A stretch of 64,000 nt of DNA from Enterobacter sp. RHBSTW-00994 (GTDB taxonomy: Bacteria; Pseudomonadota; Gammaproteobacteria; Enterobacterales; Enterobacteriaceae), in the NCBI RefSeq assembly GCF_013782625.1, contig NZ_CP056199.1, positions 576,588 to 640,587 on the forward strand. The letters run 5' to 3'. The notes below the pieces were generated by a model. That model was given only the letters and a program-made list of their open reading frames with translations. It had not been told where the DNA came from and searched no databases. This document shows positions 7,991-15,788 of the stretch, one piece after another. A program made the translations under genes and the position numbers. Positions within the stretch are counted from its first letter, which is position 1. Each line of letters opens with the position of its first letter.

Positions 7991-8413
7991 ATGCTGCAAT
8001 CTCTCAACCATCTGACGCTTGCCGTCAGCGATCTGCAAAAAAGCGTCACTTTCTGGCGCGATCTCCTGGGGCTTACGCTTCATGCGCAGTGGTATACCGG
8101 TGCATATCTCAGTTGTGGCGATCTCTGGCTTTGCCTTTCATATGATGACGCGCGACGCGTGGTTCCCCCGCAGGAGAGCGACTACACCCATTACGCATTT
8201 AGCGTTGCAGAGGACGATTTTGGCCCGTTGTCGCACAAGCTGGAACAGGCGGGTGTTAGCGTCTGGAAGCAGAACAAAAGCGAAGGGGCATCGTTTTACT
8301 TTCTGGATCCGGACGGGCACAAGCTGGAACTGCATGTCGGCAATCTCGCGGCACGGCTGGCAGCGTGTCGCGAGATGCCCTATGCAGGAATGCAGTTTTA
8401 TCCGCAGGACTAA
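7991..8413 (+). CDS. fosA: Fosfomycin resistance glutathione transferase FosA
   Basis: A 140-residue vicinal-oxygen-chelate metalloenzyme that adds glutathione to fosfomycin, opening the epoxide. The sequence [32 protein letters not shown] and [13 protein letters not shown] matches FosA along its whole length. Metal ligands His7, His67 and Glu113 are present, as are the potassium-site and fosfomycin-binding region KSEGASFYF and Arg122. AGGG precedes the ATG at 7991. A possible promoter is TTTACG (7914) and TATGTT with 17-base spacing, lying inside the divergent trpS2 leader. Its position among core genes without mobile elements indicates an intrinsic chromosomal copy. The stop overlaps the stop of the convergent GNAT gene. 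Confidence 0.95.
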   Translation: MLQSLNHLTLAVSDLQKSVTFWRDLLGLTLHAQWYTGAYLSCGDLWLCLSYDDARRVVPPQESDYTHYAFSVAEDDFGPLSHKLEQAGVSVWKQNKSEGASFYFLDPDGHKLELHVGNLAARLAACREMPYAGMQFYPQD

Positions 8414-9219
8414 CGCTGCACCATCTCATACTGTGTGATCGCCAGCGGCTGGTATCCGGCGGCGGCGCACAGCGGGGCGAAATGTTCCGGTACTGCCACG
8501 GGTGTGCTGATTCCGGGGTAACGGGCGTTGAGATGTTGCAGCATCTGACGTGCATGCCCCTGGCCGCGCGACGTAGGTTCGACAAATAAAAAGCGCAACT
8601 GCGGTATTGGAGCGTTTGTCGTGATAGCAGCCCAGGCGCCAGAGTCTTCTCTGAAGACCTGGCAAGGCAGCAACGGCAGAGAGAGCGGATCGAGCTGCCA
8701 GGGTATGTGCTCCGCAGGAGCAGACCAGACCGCCCTGAGCAGTTCATCAGTGGTTGCGGCGTTCAGTTCTCCATTGATATGGACCCCGCGAACATCCCCT
8801 TTAAATCCCCACAGCCCCTGTGTGAGGTGAAAGCCCAGGGATCTATACAACGCGATGGCGGCGCTGTTTTCGCGAAGCACTTCCAGATAAAAGTGGGTGA
8901 TGCCCTGCGCTTTGATCGACTCACACAAGGGGGACAGCAGGCCACGTGCCAGCCCTTTGCCGCGATAAGCTGGAATGATAGCAAATGCGCCCAGTCTGGC
9001 GGTGTTGGCTCGTCGGTTGATAAGGGCGATAGCCACCGGTTCATCGCCTCTGAGCCAGACGCGGGAAGCCTCCAGGCTGACGCCCTCGGAACTGAATCGT
9101 AAGGCAAAGGCTTCAGGCGTGAGCGAGAACGGGACGAAATAATCCTGAAAGCAGCGTTCCAGAATACCGGTAAGTTCGGCAACGCTGAAGTGAAGGGCAC
9201 TTACGGCAGTCAGTTCCAT
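8410..9219 (-). CDS. Tandem-domain GNAT acetyltransferase
   Basis: A 269-residue protein with two GNAT folds. The first has the acetyl-CoA motif [20 protein letters not shown] (about residues 80-98) followed by [19 protein letters not shown]. The second, weaker one has [19 protein letters not shown] (about residues 213-231). GNAT enzymes move acetyl groups from acetyl-CoA to amines; the acceptor is unknown. The gene is convergent with fosA and shares the stop region (4-base overlap). The next gene downstream of its start, a VOC protein, is in the same direction 42 bases away, so the two may be cotranscribed. Confidence 0.8.
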   Translation of the reverse strand: MELTAVSALHFSVAELTGILERCFQDYFVPFSLTPEAFALRFSSEGVSLEASRVWLRGDEPVAIALINRRANTARLGAFAIIPAYRGKGLARGLLSPLCESIKAQGITHFYLEVLRENSAAIALYRSLGFHLTQGLWGFKGDVRGVHINGELNAATTDELLRAVWSAPAEHIPWQLDPLSLPLLPCQVFREDSGAWAAITTNAPIPQLRFLFVEPTSRGQGHARQMLQHLNARYPGISTPVAVPEHFAPLCAAAGYQPLAITQYEMVQR

Positions 9220-9261
9220 CGCAATTATCCATGTGGGCTAATGGAGAGTGAGTGTAGCGGA

Positions 9262-9648
9262 TTATGCCCCAACCAGTTCAATCCTGTTTCCGTCTGGATC
9301 GGCAATCACGGCTTCATAAAACCCATCTCCCGTCATTCGCGGCGGGCTAAGCAGTGTGTCGTTTAACTTTGCCTGCTCTGCCATTTTGTCCACGTTACCT
9401 TTACTGCCGACATTGATGGCGATATGTGCCCAACCGACAAATTCAGCATAAGCGGGGGCATCGGGCAGTTGAGGAACGGTCATGAGCTCAATGGTCGGCC
9501 CGTCGTTCAGCGTCATAAAGTGCGATGCAAATCCGGCGCGGTTGTTACTGAGGTAGCGTTCGTTACAGTGCCCGCCAAAAACGGTTTCCCAGAACTGAAC
9601 CTGTGCGTCAAGGTTGCGGGTCCAGAGTGCGACATGTGCAATATTCAT
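9262..9648 (-). CDS. VOC (glyoxalase/bleomycin-resistance fold) protein
   Basis: A 128-residue vicinal-oxygen-chelate protein with the paired beta-alpha-beta-beta-beta modules of glyoxalase I relatives: IAHVALWTRNLDAQVQFWETVFGG, then WAHIAINVGS, then AVIADPDGNRIELVG. Candidate metal ligands are His5, the His of WAHIA and the Glu of RIELVG. The reaction is unknown; such single proteins act as lyases, isomerases or thiol transferases. Its ATG overlaps the stop of a small upstream open reading frame (ATGA), suggesting translational coupling. Confidence 0.8.
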   Translation of the reverse strand: MNIAHVALWTRNLDAQVQFWETVFGGHCNERYLSNNRAGFASHFMTLNDGPTIELMTVPQLPDAPAYAEFVGWAHIAINVGSKGNVDKMAEQAKLNDTLLSPPRMTGDGFYEAVIADPDGNRIELVGA

Positions 9649-9827
9649 ATTAACCCTCGTTGTTTGTTCGGTGTGGTGTTGATGATCCCCGGAAAACTGG
9701 CCGGTAGCTCTTCATGCAGTACCTTTTGCCGGCATCTCTCGGTGTGGATGACAGGCTCAACGCAAAAGCCGTCATAGGGTTTACTGGGGACGACTTGATC
9801 CTGGTGTCGATCGTTGCTCTTCATCAT
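9645..9827 (-). CDS. Small hypothetical protein coupled to the VOC gene
   Basis: A 60-codon frame starting MMKSNDRHQDQVVPSKPYDG, with a good AGAGGAA ribosome site 6-7 bases before the ATG at 9827. It ends in the ATGA that opens the VOC gene. The ribosome site and the 4-base overlap are the evidence that it is real. No motif, signal peptide or membrane segment is visible, and I do not recognise the family; it has two Cys residues. It could be a leader that merely sets translation of the VOC gene. Confidence 0.45.
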   Translation of the reverse strand: MMKSNDRHQDQVVPSKPYDGFCVEPVIHTERCRQKVLHEELPASFPGIINTTPNKQRGLI

Positions 9828-9920
9828 GATGCTTCCTCTGACCACATCGATTGACAGAATGAGCCGCTATGCAACATTATGCGCATTGATGCTCGATTCA
9901 CGTTTTCAAAAGGATTTATT

Positions 9921-10691
9921 ATGCTCGATTATGCTGCTTTTCCTGAACAACGACAAGACCTGATCCGCCAAATCCTTCAGGAGAACGGAAGAGTGGTGTG
10001 CGCCGAACTAGCCACGCAGATGAAGGTGTCTGAGCATACAATTCGCCGTGATTTACATGAGCTTAGCAAAGAAGGTTTCTGTAAAAAGGTCTACGGTGGG
10101 GCAGTCCTTCAGCTTCCGGATGCGGGAAATTTTTTCAGCCGTGAGCAAAAAGATAGTGCAAAAAAAGACACAATCGCGCAGAAAGCAGCAACCCTGATCA
10201 AAGCCAGCGGCTGCATTTTTATCGATACCGGAACCACCAACCTGGCGCTGGCGAAAGCACTCCCGGCAGATCTCAGCATCACGGTGGTGACGAACTCCCC
10301 GGCGATTGCGGCCGAGCTGCTGCGGCATCCTCTTTGTGAAGTGATCATGACAGGTGGGCAGATCCAGCGGGCGTCCGGTGGCGCGGTTGGGGCGACGGCA
10401 GCCGGCCAGATCCAGGGCATTATTTTCGATCAGGCATTTATTGGTGGCTGCGCGATGGACCCGGATATGGGGCTGACCGGTTTTGATTTTGCCGACTGTG
10501 AATTCAAAAAAGCGGTGATCGCACAAAGCAATCAGACCATTGTGGCCCTGATGACGGACAAGCTTCCCGGCGTGGCGCGCTTTGTGGTGGCAAAGAGCCG
10601 CGATATCGATGTGCTGGTGGTCGAAAAGCCGATGGAGAAAGAGGTTTCCGCCGCGTTTGCCGCACAGGATGTTCGCATTGTGTGCGCTTGA
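9921..10691 (+). CDS. DeoR-family transcriptional regulator
   Basis: A 256-residue sugar-metabolism-type repressor. The N-terminal winged helix reads EQRQDLIRQILQENGRVVCAELATQM followed by VSEHTIRRDLHELS, the DeoR HTH. The C-terminal DeoRC effector domain has the phospho-sugar-binding pattern FIDTGTTNLALAKAL, TNSPAIAAEL, MTGGQI and the closing AFIGG. I chose the ATG at 9921, which has AAAGGA upstream and puts the HTH at the normal distance from the N-terminus. The effector and targets are unknown. The ClpP-like gene follows 64 bases later on the same strand and may be its target or simply a neighbour. Confidence 0.85.
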   Translation: MLDYAAFPEQRQDLIRQILQENGRVVCAELATQMKVSEHTIRRDLHELSKEGFCKKVYGGAVLQLPDAGNFFSREQKDSAKKDTIAQKAATLIKASGCIFIDTGTTNLALAKALPADLSITVVTNSPAIAAELLRHPLCEVIMTGGQIQRASGGAVGATAAGQIQGIIFDQAFIGGCAMDPDMGLTGFDFADCEFKKAVIAQSNQTIVALMTDKLPGVARFVVAKSRDIDVLVVEKPMEKEVSAAFAAQDVRIVCA

Positions 10692-10755
10692 GGACTTTGA
10701 CAGGCAAAACAGGCTACACTCTGGTTTTGAGCGCTAAAAGCCGAGGATAAGAACA

Positions 10756-11361
10756 ATGCACTACACACAGAAAGATCGCGACAACACTGAGAAAGCAGAG
10801 GGGAAAAACGGCGCGGGCGCTCTGCAGCAAAAACTGCTTGAGTCACGCTCGATTATTATCTCGGGTGAAATCGACCAGGCGCTGGCCGAGAAAGTGATTG
10901 CTCAGTTGATCCTGCTGCAAAGCGTGAGTAACGATCCGATCAAGCTGTACATCAACAGCCAGGGCGGTCACGTGGAAGCGGGCGATACCATCCACGATTT
11001 TATTAAGTTCATTCGCCCGGATGTGCATGTGATCGGGACAGGCTGGGTGGCAAGCGCCGGGATCACTATCTTCCTGGCGGCGAAAAAAGAGCACCGCTAT
11101 GCGCTGCCAAATACCCGTTTTATGATCCATCAGCCGCTGGGTGGCGTGCGGGGTCAGGCGACGGATATCGAAATCGAAGCACGCGAAATCATTCGCATGC
11201 TGGATCGCGTGAATAAGTTGATTGCCGACGCAACGGGTCAGCCGCTGGAAAAAGTGAAAAAAGACACCGACCGTAATTTCTGGATGTCGCCTGCAGAAGC
11301 ACTGGACTACGGCATTGTGGGGAAAATTATTACCCATTATGACGAGCTGAAGCTGGACTGA
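10756..11361 (+). CDS. ClpP-like serine protease subunit with Ser-His-Asn triad
   Basis: A 201-residue ClpP fold (peptidase S14) with an unusual N-terminus in place of a ClpP propeptide. The handle and substrate strand LYINSQGGHVEAGDTI, the nucleophile in GTGWVASAGI (Ser100) and the base in MIHQPLGG (His125) are intact. The third triad position, Asp in E. coli ClpP (within DTERDRF), is Asn174 here (DTDRNFW). A Ser-His-Asn triad is known in Listeria ClpP1, which is active only with a partner ClpP. No ClpX, ClpA or ClpC is encoded nearby, so it would have to borrow the host unfoldase or ClpP ring. A hairpin follows the stop. Confidence 0.88.
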   Translation: MHYTQKDRDNTEKAEGKNGAGALQQKLLESRSIIISGEIDQALAEKVIAQLILLQSVSNDPIKLYINSQGGHVEAGDTIHDFIKFIRPDVHVIGTGWVASAGITIFLAAKKEHRYALPNTRFMIHQPLGGVRGQATDIEIEAREIIRMLDRVNKLIADATGQPLEKVKKDTDRNFWMSPAEALDYGIVGKIITHYDELKLD

Positions 11362-11372
11362 TTCAGGTCAAA

Positions 11373-11392
11373 AGCGCCCGGAAACGGGCGCT
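11373..11392. terminator. Hairpin between ClpP-like gene and convergent SH3-like gene
   Basis: An 8-base-pair GC-rich inverted repeat AGCGCCCG / CGGGCGCT with a GAAA tetraloop, between two convergent genes; its end overlaps the minus-strand stop codon. There is no long T run, so it may act weakly in both directions. Confidence 0.6.
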
Positions 11393-11699
11393 AACGCACA
11401 TCAAATACCACCGCCATCCAGTTTATTCGGGTGCTTTCCGGGAATGCCGGATACGGATCAGGCCGCGTACAGGCTCCCGCCCAGATAAACGTCTCGTCAT
11501 CAATACGATACCAGTGCGCGTTACCTTCTACCGCATCCCCCACCACGGCGGCCTGAACCCTGACATCACTTCCGGCGGGTAATGCATGGGCGACAGGTGA
11601 AAACACGGACGGATTATCTTTGCGCGTATAGACCCCAATGGTGGTCCTCACGTTGCCCGTAATCGGGAGTTCGGGGAAATCGCTCATCTCAGGCCTCAT
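11391..11699 (-). CDS. Hypothetical protein with bacterial SH3-like segment
   Basis: About 102 residues from the ATG at 11699, preceded by AAGAGAGAG. The segment GVYTRKDNPSVFSPVAHAL, then AGSDVRVQAAVVGDAVEGNAHW and YRIDDETFIWAGACTRP resembles a bacterial SH3 repeat, a beta-barrel often used for binding peptides or cell-wall glycans. There is no signal peptide. It stands alone, convergent to the ClpP-like gene and divergent from the RoxA-like gene. Function is unknown. Confidence 0.65.
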   Translation of the reverse strand: MRPEMSDFPELPITGNVRTTIGVYTRKDNPSVFSPVAHALPAGSDVRVQAAVVGDAVEGNAHWYRIDDETFIWAGACTRPDPYPAFPESTRINWMAVVFDVR

Positions 11700-11894
11700 G
11701 ACAACACTCTCTCTTAACGTAACGATATAAGCTGCTGTAAATCTGGCGATCACGATAAAGCGTTAAACTGTCACGCTGTGTCATACGAACGGCTGACGGG
11801 CAAGGCTTTTTATCCCCGTTTGACCCACGACAAGGCAGCCTGCCTGTGCCTCTTTCATAATCGCACCTGTCTCCCCTCCTTACTGGTGCAACTT

Positions 11895-13016
11895 ATGGCG
11901 TATCAACTGAACCTGAACTGGCCGGAATTTCTTGAAAAATACTGGCAAAAACAACCTGTTGTGCTGAAAAATGCCTTTCCCGATTTTATCGATCCGATTA
12001 CCCCGGATGAACTGGCCGGGCTGGCAATGGAGCCGGAAGTCGATAGCCGCCTGGTGAGCCATTTCAACGGCAAGTGGCAGGCGAGCAACGGTCCATTTGA
12101 GGACTTCGAGGGCTTAGGTGAAACCGGCTGGTCGCTGCTGGCCCAGGCTGTTAACCACTGGCATATGCCGTCTGCTGAACTGGTTCGCCCGTTCCGTGTT
12201 CTGCCGGACTGGCGTCTTGATGATCTGATGATCTCCTTCTCTGTGCCTGGCGGCGGCGTCGGTCCTCATATCGATCAATACGATGTGTTTATCATTCAGG
12301 GAATGGGGAGCCGCCGCTGGCGTGTAGGCGACAAGCTGCCAATGCGTCAGTTCTGTCCGCATCCTGCATTGCTGCACGTTGATCCGTTTGAGCCGATCAT
12401 CGATGAAGATCTGGAACCGGGCGATATCCTCTACATTCCACCTGGATTCCCGCACGACGGCTTCACCCATGAAACCGCGCTGAACTACTCCGTGGGTTTC
12501 CGTGGGCCAAATGGCCGTGACCTGATCAGCAGCTTTGCCGATTACGCACTGGAAAACGATCTGGGGGGTGAACACTACAGCGATCCGGATCTGACCTGCC
12601 GCGAACACCCTGGGCGCGTGGAACAGTACGAGCTTGATCGCATTCGTCAGATGATGATCGACATGATCAGCAAACCGGATGACTTCACGAAATGGTTTGG
12701 CAGCTTTGTCTCTACGCCGCGCCACGAGCTGGATATTGCGACAGCGGAACCGGCCTATGAGCCGGAAGAGGTGCTGGATGCGCTTCAGGGCGGTGAAACG
12801 CTCACTCGCCTGAGTGGTTTGCGCGTACTGAACATCGGTGGGCGCTTCTTTATCAACAGCGAACTGCTGGAAACGGTGGATGCGAAAGCCGCAGATGTGC
12901 TGTGTCGTTATACGGAATTCGGTCAGGCTGAACTGGGCGAGGCCCTGAATAACCCGGTGTTTGTTGAAGAGTTAACCGGGCTGATTAACCAGGGTTACTG
13001 GTTCTTCGAAGAGTAA
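11895..13016 (+). CDS. RoxA/YcfD-type ribosomal oxygenase (JmjC fold)
   Basis: A 373-residue 2-oxoglutarate- and Fe(II)-dependent oxygenase. It aligns along its length with E. coli RoxA (YcfD), which hydroxylates an arginine of ribosomal protein L16. The iron ligands fall at identical positions: His125 and Asp127 in GPHIDQYDVF and His187 in GFPHDGF. The C-terminal dimerisation and winged-helix parts are also present, ending GYWFFEE. The ATG at 11895 gives the family N-terminus. In E. coli roxA sits by phoPQ and pepT; here it is elsewhere, so this may be a second, diverged copy rather than the orthologue. The neighbouring genes give no further clue. Confidence 0.85.
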   Translation: MAYQLNLNWPEFLEKYWQKQPVVLKNAFPDFIDPITPDELAGLAMEPEVDSRLVSHFNGKWQASNGPFEDFEGLGETGWSLLAQAVNHWHMPSAELVRPFRVLPDWRLDDLMISFSVPGGGVGPHIDQYDVFIIQGMGSRRWRVGDKLPMRQFCPHPALLHVDPFEPIIDEDLEPGDILYIPPGFPHDGFTHETALNYSVGFRGPNGRDLISSFADYALENDLGGEHYSDPDLTCREHPGRVEQYELDRIRQMMIDMISKPDDFTKWFGSFVSTPRHELDIATAEPAYEPEEVLDALQGGETLTRLSGLRVLNIGGRFFINSELLETVDAKAADVLCRYTEFGQAELGEALNNPVFVEELTGLINQGYWFFEE

Positions 13017-13024
13017 TATCTGCT

Positions 13025-13055
13025 ATCAGCGGCGGGCGCAGTGCCCGCTGCTGAT
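13025..13055. terminator. Convergent hairpin after the RoxA-like gene
   Basis: An inverted repeat of 13 pairs including one G-U (arms 13025-13037 and 13043-13055, core GCGGGC / GCCCGC, loop GCAGT) between the RoxA-like gene and the convergent acidic-protein gene. It has no T tract. Confidence 0.55.
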
Positions 13056-13068
13056 GATACCGCGAGGA

Positions 13069-13815
13069 TTAATTATCGTAACCCCAGCGGGCTCGTAGGG
13101 TGCGGATGAATGCATCGGCGCGCAAAGGTCGTCCGTCCGGGCCTTGCAGTACGACAGACCCCTCCGGCAGGCCGAAGAGTGTTTCAATCTTCGTTTTAAT
13201 TTTCCCTACACGCGCATCGTTACGTGCAGCGCGTTGACGGCCTTTTGGTTTCGCGCGGGTGACGGTTGTTGTTTCGTTTTCCTCTTCCTCTTCCTCTTCC
13301 TCTTCCTCTTCCTCTTCCTCTTCATCGTTCCAGTCGTCGTCTTCTTCGTCGCCGGGGTCTTCTTCTGTAAGCTCCTCTTCGTCGTATTCCGTCACGTCGT
13401 CATAGGCATCCAGTCGTTTCCATTCACCGTCTTCATGAGTCCACAATTCGCCATCCTGAAGATGATAAAGCGGCGTGCCAGCGAGAGGCGGAATGCTATC
13501 GCTGATGCGTGATTCGCTCTCTTTTCGATAACCAATGCCATCGGCAAGTCCGGTTAAAAATCGTTCGCTACCGTCAATGATGAGAAAGACCGACCAGCAG
13601 TTGTGCATAAAATTAACGCTTTGCGTCATGAACTGATAAATCGTGCAGCTCTGATCGGGCGCACGACGCGCAAGGGCGGCTAGCGTCGGGCAGACGAATT
13701 CATCAAGAGCGATCTCCGCGTTGTCCAGCTTGTCGATATTGATTTCAACGGTGGGCATTGGCCCCTTGCTGGCATGTAACTTCAGTGATGCTGTCGGATG
13801 AGTCACAGTGTGCAT
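13069..13815 (-). CDS. Acidic protein with poly-Glu tract, third gene of the DUF262 operon
   Basis: A 248-residue protein I do not recognise. It has three parts: an N-terminal folded-looking region (residues 1-130, with VNFMHNCWSVFLIIDGSERFL), a highly acidic linker containing 15 consecutive Glu encoded by a hexanucleotide repeat, and a basic C-terminus (RAKPKGRQRAARNDARVGK) ending in a compact FGLPEGSVVLQGPDGRPLRAD segment. An AAAGGAA ribosome site precedes the ATG. It follows the DUF262-DUF1524 gene by 20 bases on the same strand, so it is probably cotranscribed. A regulatory, DNA-mimic or adaptor role is possible, but nothing in the sequence proves it. Confidence 0.7.
   Translation of the reverse strand: MHTVTHPTASLKLHASKGPMPTVEINIDKLDNAEIALDEFVCPTLAALARRAPDQSCTIYQFMTQSVNFMHNCWSVFLIIDGSERFLTGLADGIGYRKESESRISDSIPPLAGTPLYHLQDGELWTHEDGEWKRLDAYDDVTEYDEEELTEEDPGDEEDDDWNDEEEEEEEEEEEEEEENETTTVTRAKPKGRQRAARNDARVGKIKTKIETLFGLPEGSVVLQGPDGRPLRADAFIRTLRARWGYDN
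13279..13323 (-). repeat. Hexanucleotide microsatellite encoding poly-Glu
   Basis: Seven tandem copies of CCTCTT on the plus strand (13281-13322; GAGGAA in the coding direction) give 15 consecutive Glu codons with flanking bases. Unit gain or loss would change the tract by two residues without frameshift. Confidence 0.95.
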
Positions 13816-13835
13816 TTCCTTTTGTCGTTGTGCGG

Positions 13836-15788
13836 TTAATATCGGTACAGCAGAACATTGATCATCATATTTTTATGATGAAGGATATTCGCCACTGAAG
13901 AATGGTCCCAGTTGCCGTAGCTCATCATAAATACCTGCTTCAGGCTTTCTGCATGGGTCGATTTCTCGTAATGCTCTTTCTTCGCCACCGGAGAGTAATT
14001 GCTCAGTTTTGAATTATTGCCAGGGCTTATCAGACAAAGATTGCCAAAATTATCGACGCCATTTTTTAAACCTTGAGTTTCTTCAAGTGGTAATTCGTTG
14101 TTCATCGGATGTTGTGGCGAGTAATGCTCAACCGAGGTACGGAAGGTGAAGGTAAAATTCTTCACCCGATTCTCAATATATTGCATGTCGACACCCGCAA
14201 ACTGGCGTTTATTTTTCAGGTTTAGCCACAGCAGGTAATCAAGGCGGTTAAAGATATAGTTTTGCACACCCGTACCTTTATGCAGCGGTGCTTCGTCGAG
14301 TTCAACAGGGAAGATGACCGGTGCTTTCTCCATCACGTCAAAATCATAGGGCTGCTCGCTACCGGCGTCTGTTAAACGTTCGAGTAAAAAGTGATTGGCC
14401 ATATTTTCGAGGTAATTGAGATAATCCCGACCATTAATACTCATCTGGCCGGGTTCTGCGTATTTATTCAGCCAGTACAATGCACCGTTCAGCCAGTATT
14501 TGTAGATTTGCGCCGGGAACGATACATGGAACATGGACAGCAACATGATCGCATTCTCGTTGAGCGGAATATTACGCTCCCTGTGTGAGAGCTTTTCCGG
14601 GACCGCGAACGTATTGGTATAACTGAAACTTTTCTCGTAACGCGTCAGCGCTTGCAGGCTCCAGTCATCGTCATTTTCACGTTTGATGATGTAGCGATCG
14701 AAGAGCATCCGGCATTTCAGTAATTGCATGATGAACTGCCGTGGCTCCGGGTTGCTGGTGGTGAAGGTATCCAGCAAGCGTTTGTCGTCCAGCGGTGTAT
14801 TGCGCTCCGTCAGGCGGAGTACCTGCAACAGAAAATTCGGGAAGGTAATCACCGAACCAAACGTGCCGGGATGGGCTTCGTCAGGCTCACGGGAGATTAC
14901 CGGCTCCGGAATATCTCCTCTTGGGCTGAAGATAATATCGCGAAGAGTGCGGTTTTCTGCATGTTCATCACGTTTCAGATGGGGGTGTAAAAGGGTGTCA
15001 AAATCATCCGGGATGGTATTCCAGTTGCGGTTAAACCACAGATCCCGCAGGGAGTGATGGACGCTCAGTTGCACATAACGCTGCATATTGGCGCAGGCAT
15101 CCCAGATCGTGGAAAACGCGATGCGTTCAATATCGCTGGCGTTTTCCCCTAACTTATCCATCAGGCGGGCCTTCAGAATTTCGTGTTTTTCCAGCTGTTC
15201 ACCACGGTTATTCATAATCTCAAAATAGTGATTCAAATCGGTATCAGCAGGAACCGTGACACGTAAAACAACGACATTTTCCAGTAAAAAACGCAGGAAA
15301 ATAGCGTGGTCGATTTTCATTTTTTGAATGAAGTTCACCATGATGCGCCAGGCGTGATAGATCCCCTGTTCAATATCATTTTCGTTGTCGGGAATATCGC
15401 CTTTTTCAAACAACGCACTCAGCGTAATGTCTGATTCGCCGCGGCAGTCAAAGTGAAGATTAATTTCGCCAATGTTGGGCAGTGGCAGAGAGAAGGCGTG
15501 TTTCATCACGGCGAGTAAAATGCTGAGTGTCGTATGCCGTTGCTGTCCGTCGATGGTTTCAAAACGGCCAGGGCCTCTTTCCGCAACCACCAGACTCCCG
15601 ATGAAATAGTGGTTATCGCCCCGGTTTAGCAGGGCGACATCCCATATATCCTGGATTAACTGCTCAATCTCTTCCTGTCCCCAGGCATAATTACGCTGAT
15701 AAATCGGGATCGTATAATGGCCTGTCTGGAAAAGCTGGCTGACCGTTAGCGCGGCGACGTCCTTCTGGACAGGGGAGTTATTTGACAT
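13836..15788 (-). CDS. DUF262-DUF1524 (GmrSD-like) predicted NTP-dependent nuclease
   Basis: A 650-residue protein. The N-terminal DUF262 domain has IPIYQRNYAW (residues 27-36) and IDGQQRHTTL (79-88), the ParB-like nucleotide-binding signature of GmrS-type proteins. The C-terminus has a DUF1524 HNH-type nuclease: VEHYSPQHP (His555) and FGNLCLISPGNNSKLSN (about residues 582-597). Proteins of this design (GmrSD, SspE, BrxU) are modification-dependent or modification-tolerant restriction factors that use NTPs (established for those). It overlaps the upstream DUF262 gene by 11 bases, so translation is coupled. The target of this protein is unknown. Confidence 0.85.
   Translation of the reverse strand: MSNNSPVQKDVAALTVSQLFQTGHYTIPIYQRNYAWGQEEIEQLIQDIWDVALLNRGDNHYFIGSLVVAERGPGRFETIDGQQRHTTLSILLAVMKHAFSLPLPNIGEINLHFDCRGESDITLSALFEKGDIPDNENDIEQGIYHAWRIMVNFIQKMKIDHAIFLRFLLENVVVLRVTVPADTDLNHYFEIMNNRGEQLEKHEILKARLMDKLGENASDIERIAFSTIWDACANMQRYVQLSVHHSLRDLWFNRNWNTIPDDFDTLLHPHLKRDEHAENRTLRDIIFSPRGDIPEPVISREPDEAHPGTFGSVITFPNFLLQVLRLTERNTPLDDKRLLDTFTTSNPEPRQFIMQLLKCRMLFDRYIIKRENDDDWSLQALTRYEKSFSYTNTFAVPEKLSHRERNIPLNENAIMLLSMFHVSFPAQIYKYWLNGALYWLNKYAEPGQMSINGRDYLNYLENMANHFLLERLTDAGSEQPYDFDVMEKAPVIFPVELDEAPLHKGTGVQNYIFNRLDYLLWLNLKNKRQFAGVDMQYIENRVKNFTFTFRTSVEHYSPQHPMNNELPLEETQGLKNGVDNFGNLCLISPGNNSKLSNYSPVAKKEHYEKSTHAESLKQVFMMSYGNWDHSSVANILHHKNMMINVLLYRY

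Noticed and set aside
13144..13512. Plus-strand frame with a poly-Phe/Leu hydrophobic tract
   Set aside because: It is the complementary reading of the poly-Glu repeat gene; the hydrophobic run is an artefact of the CCTCTT repeat.
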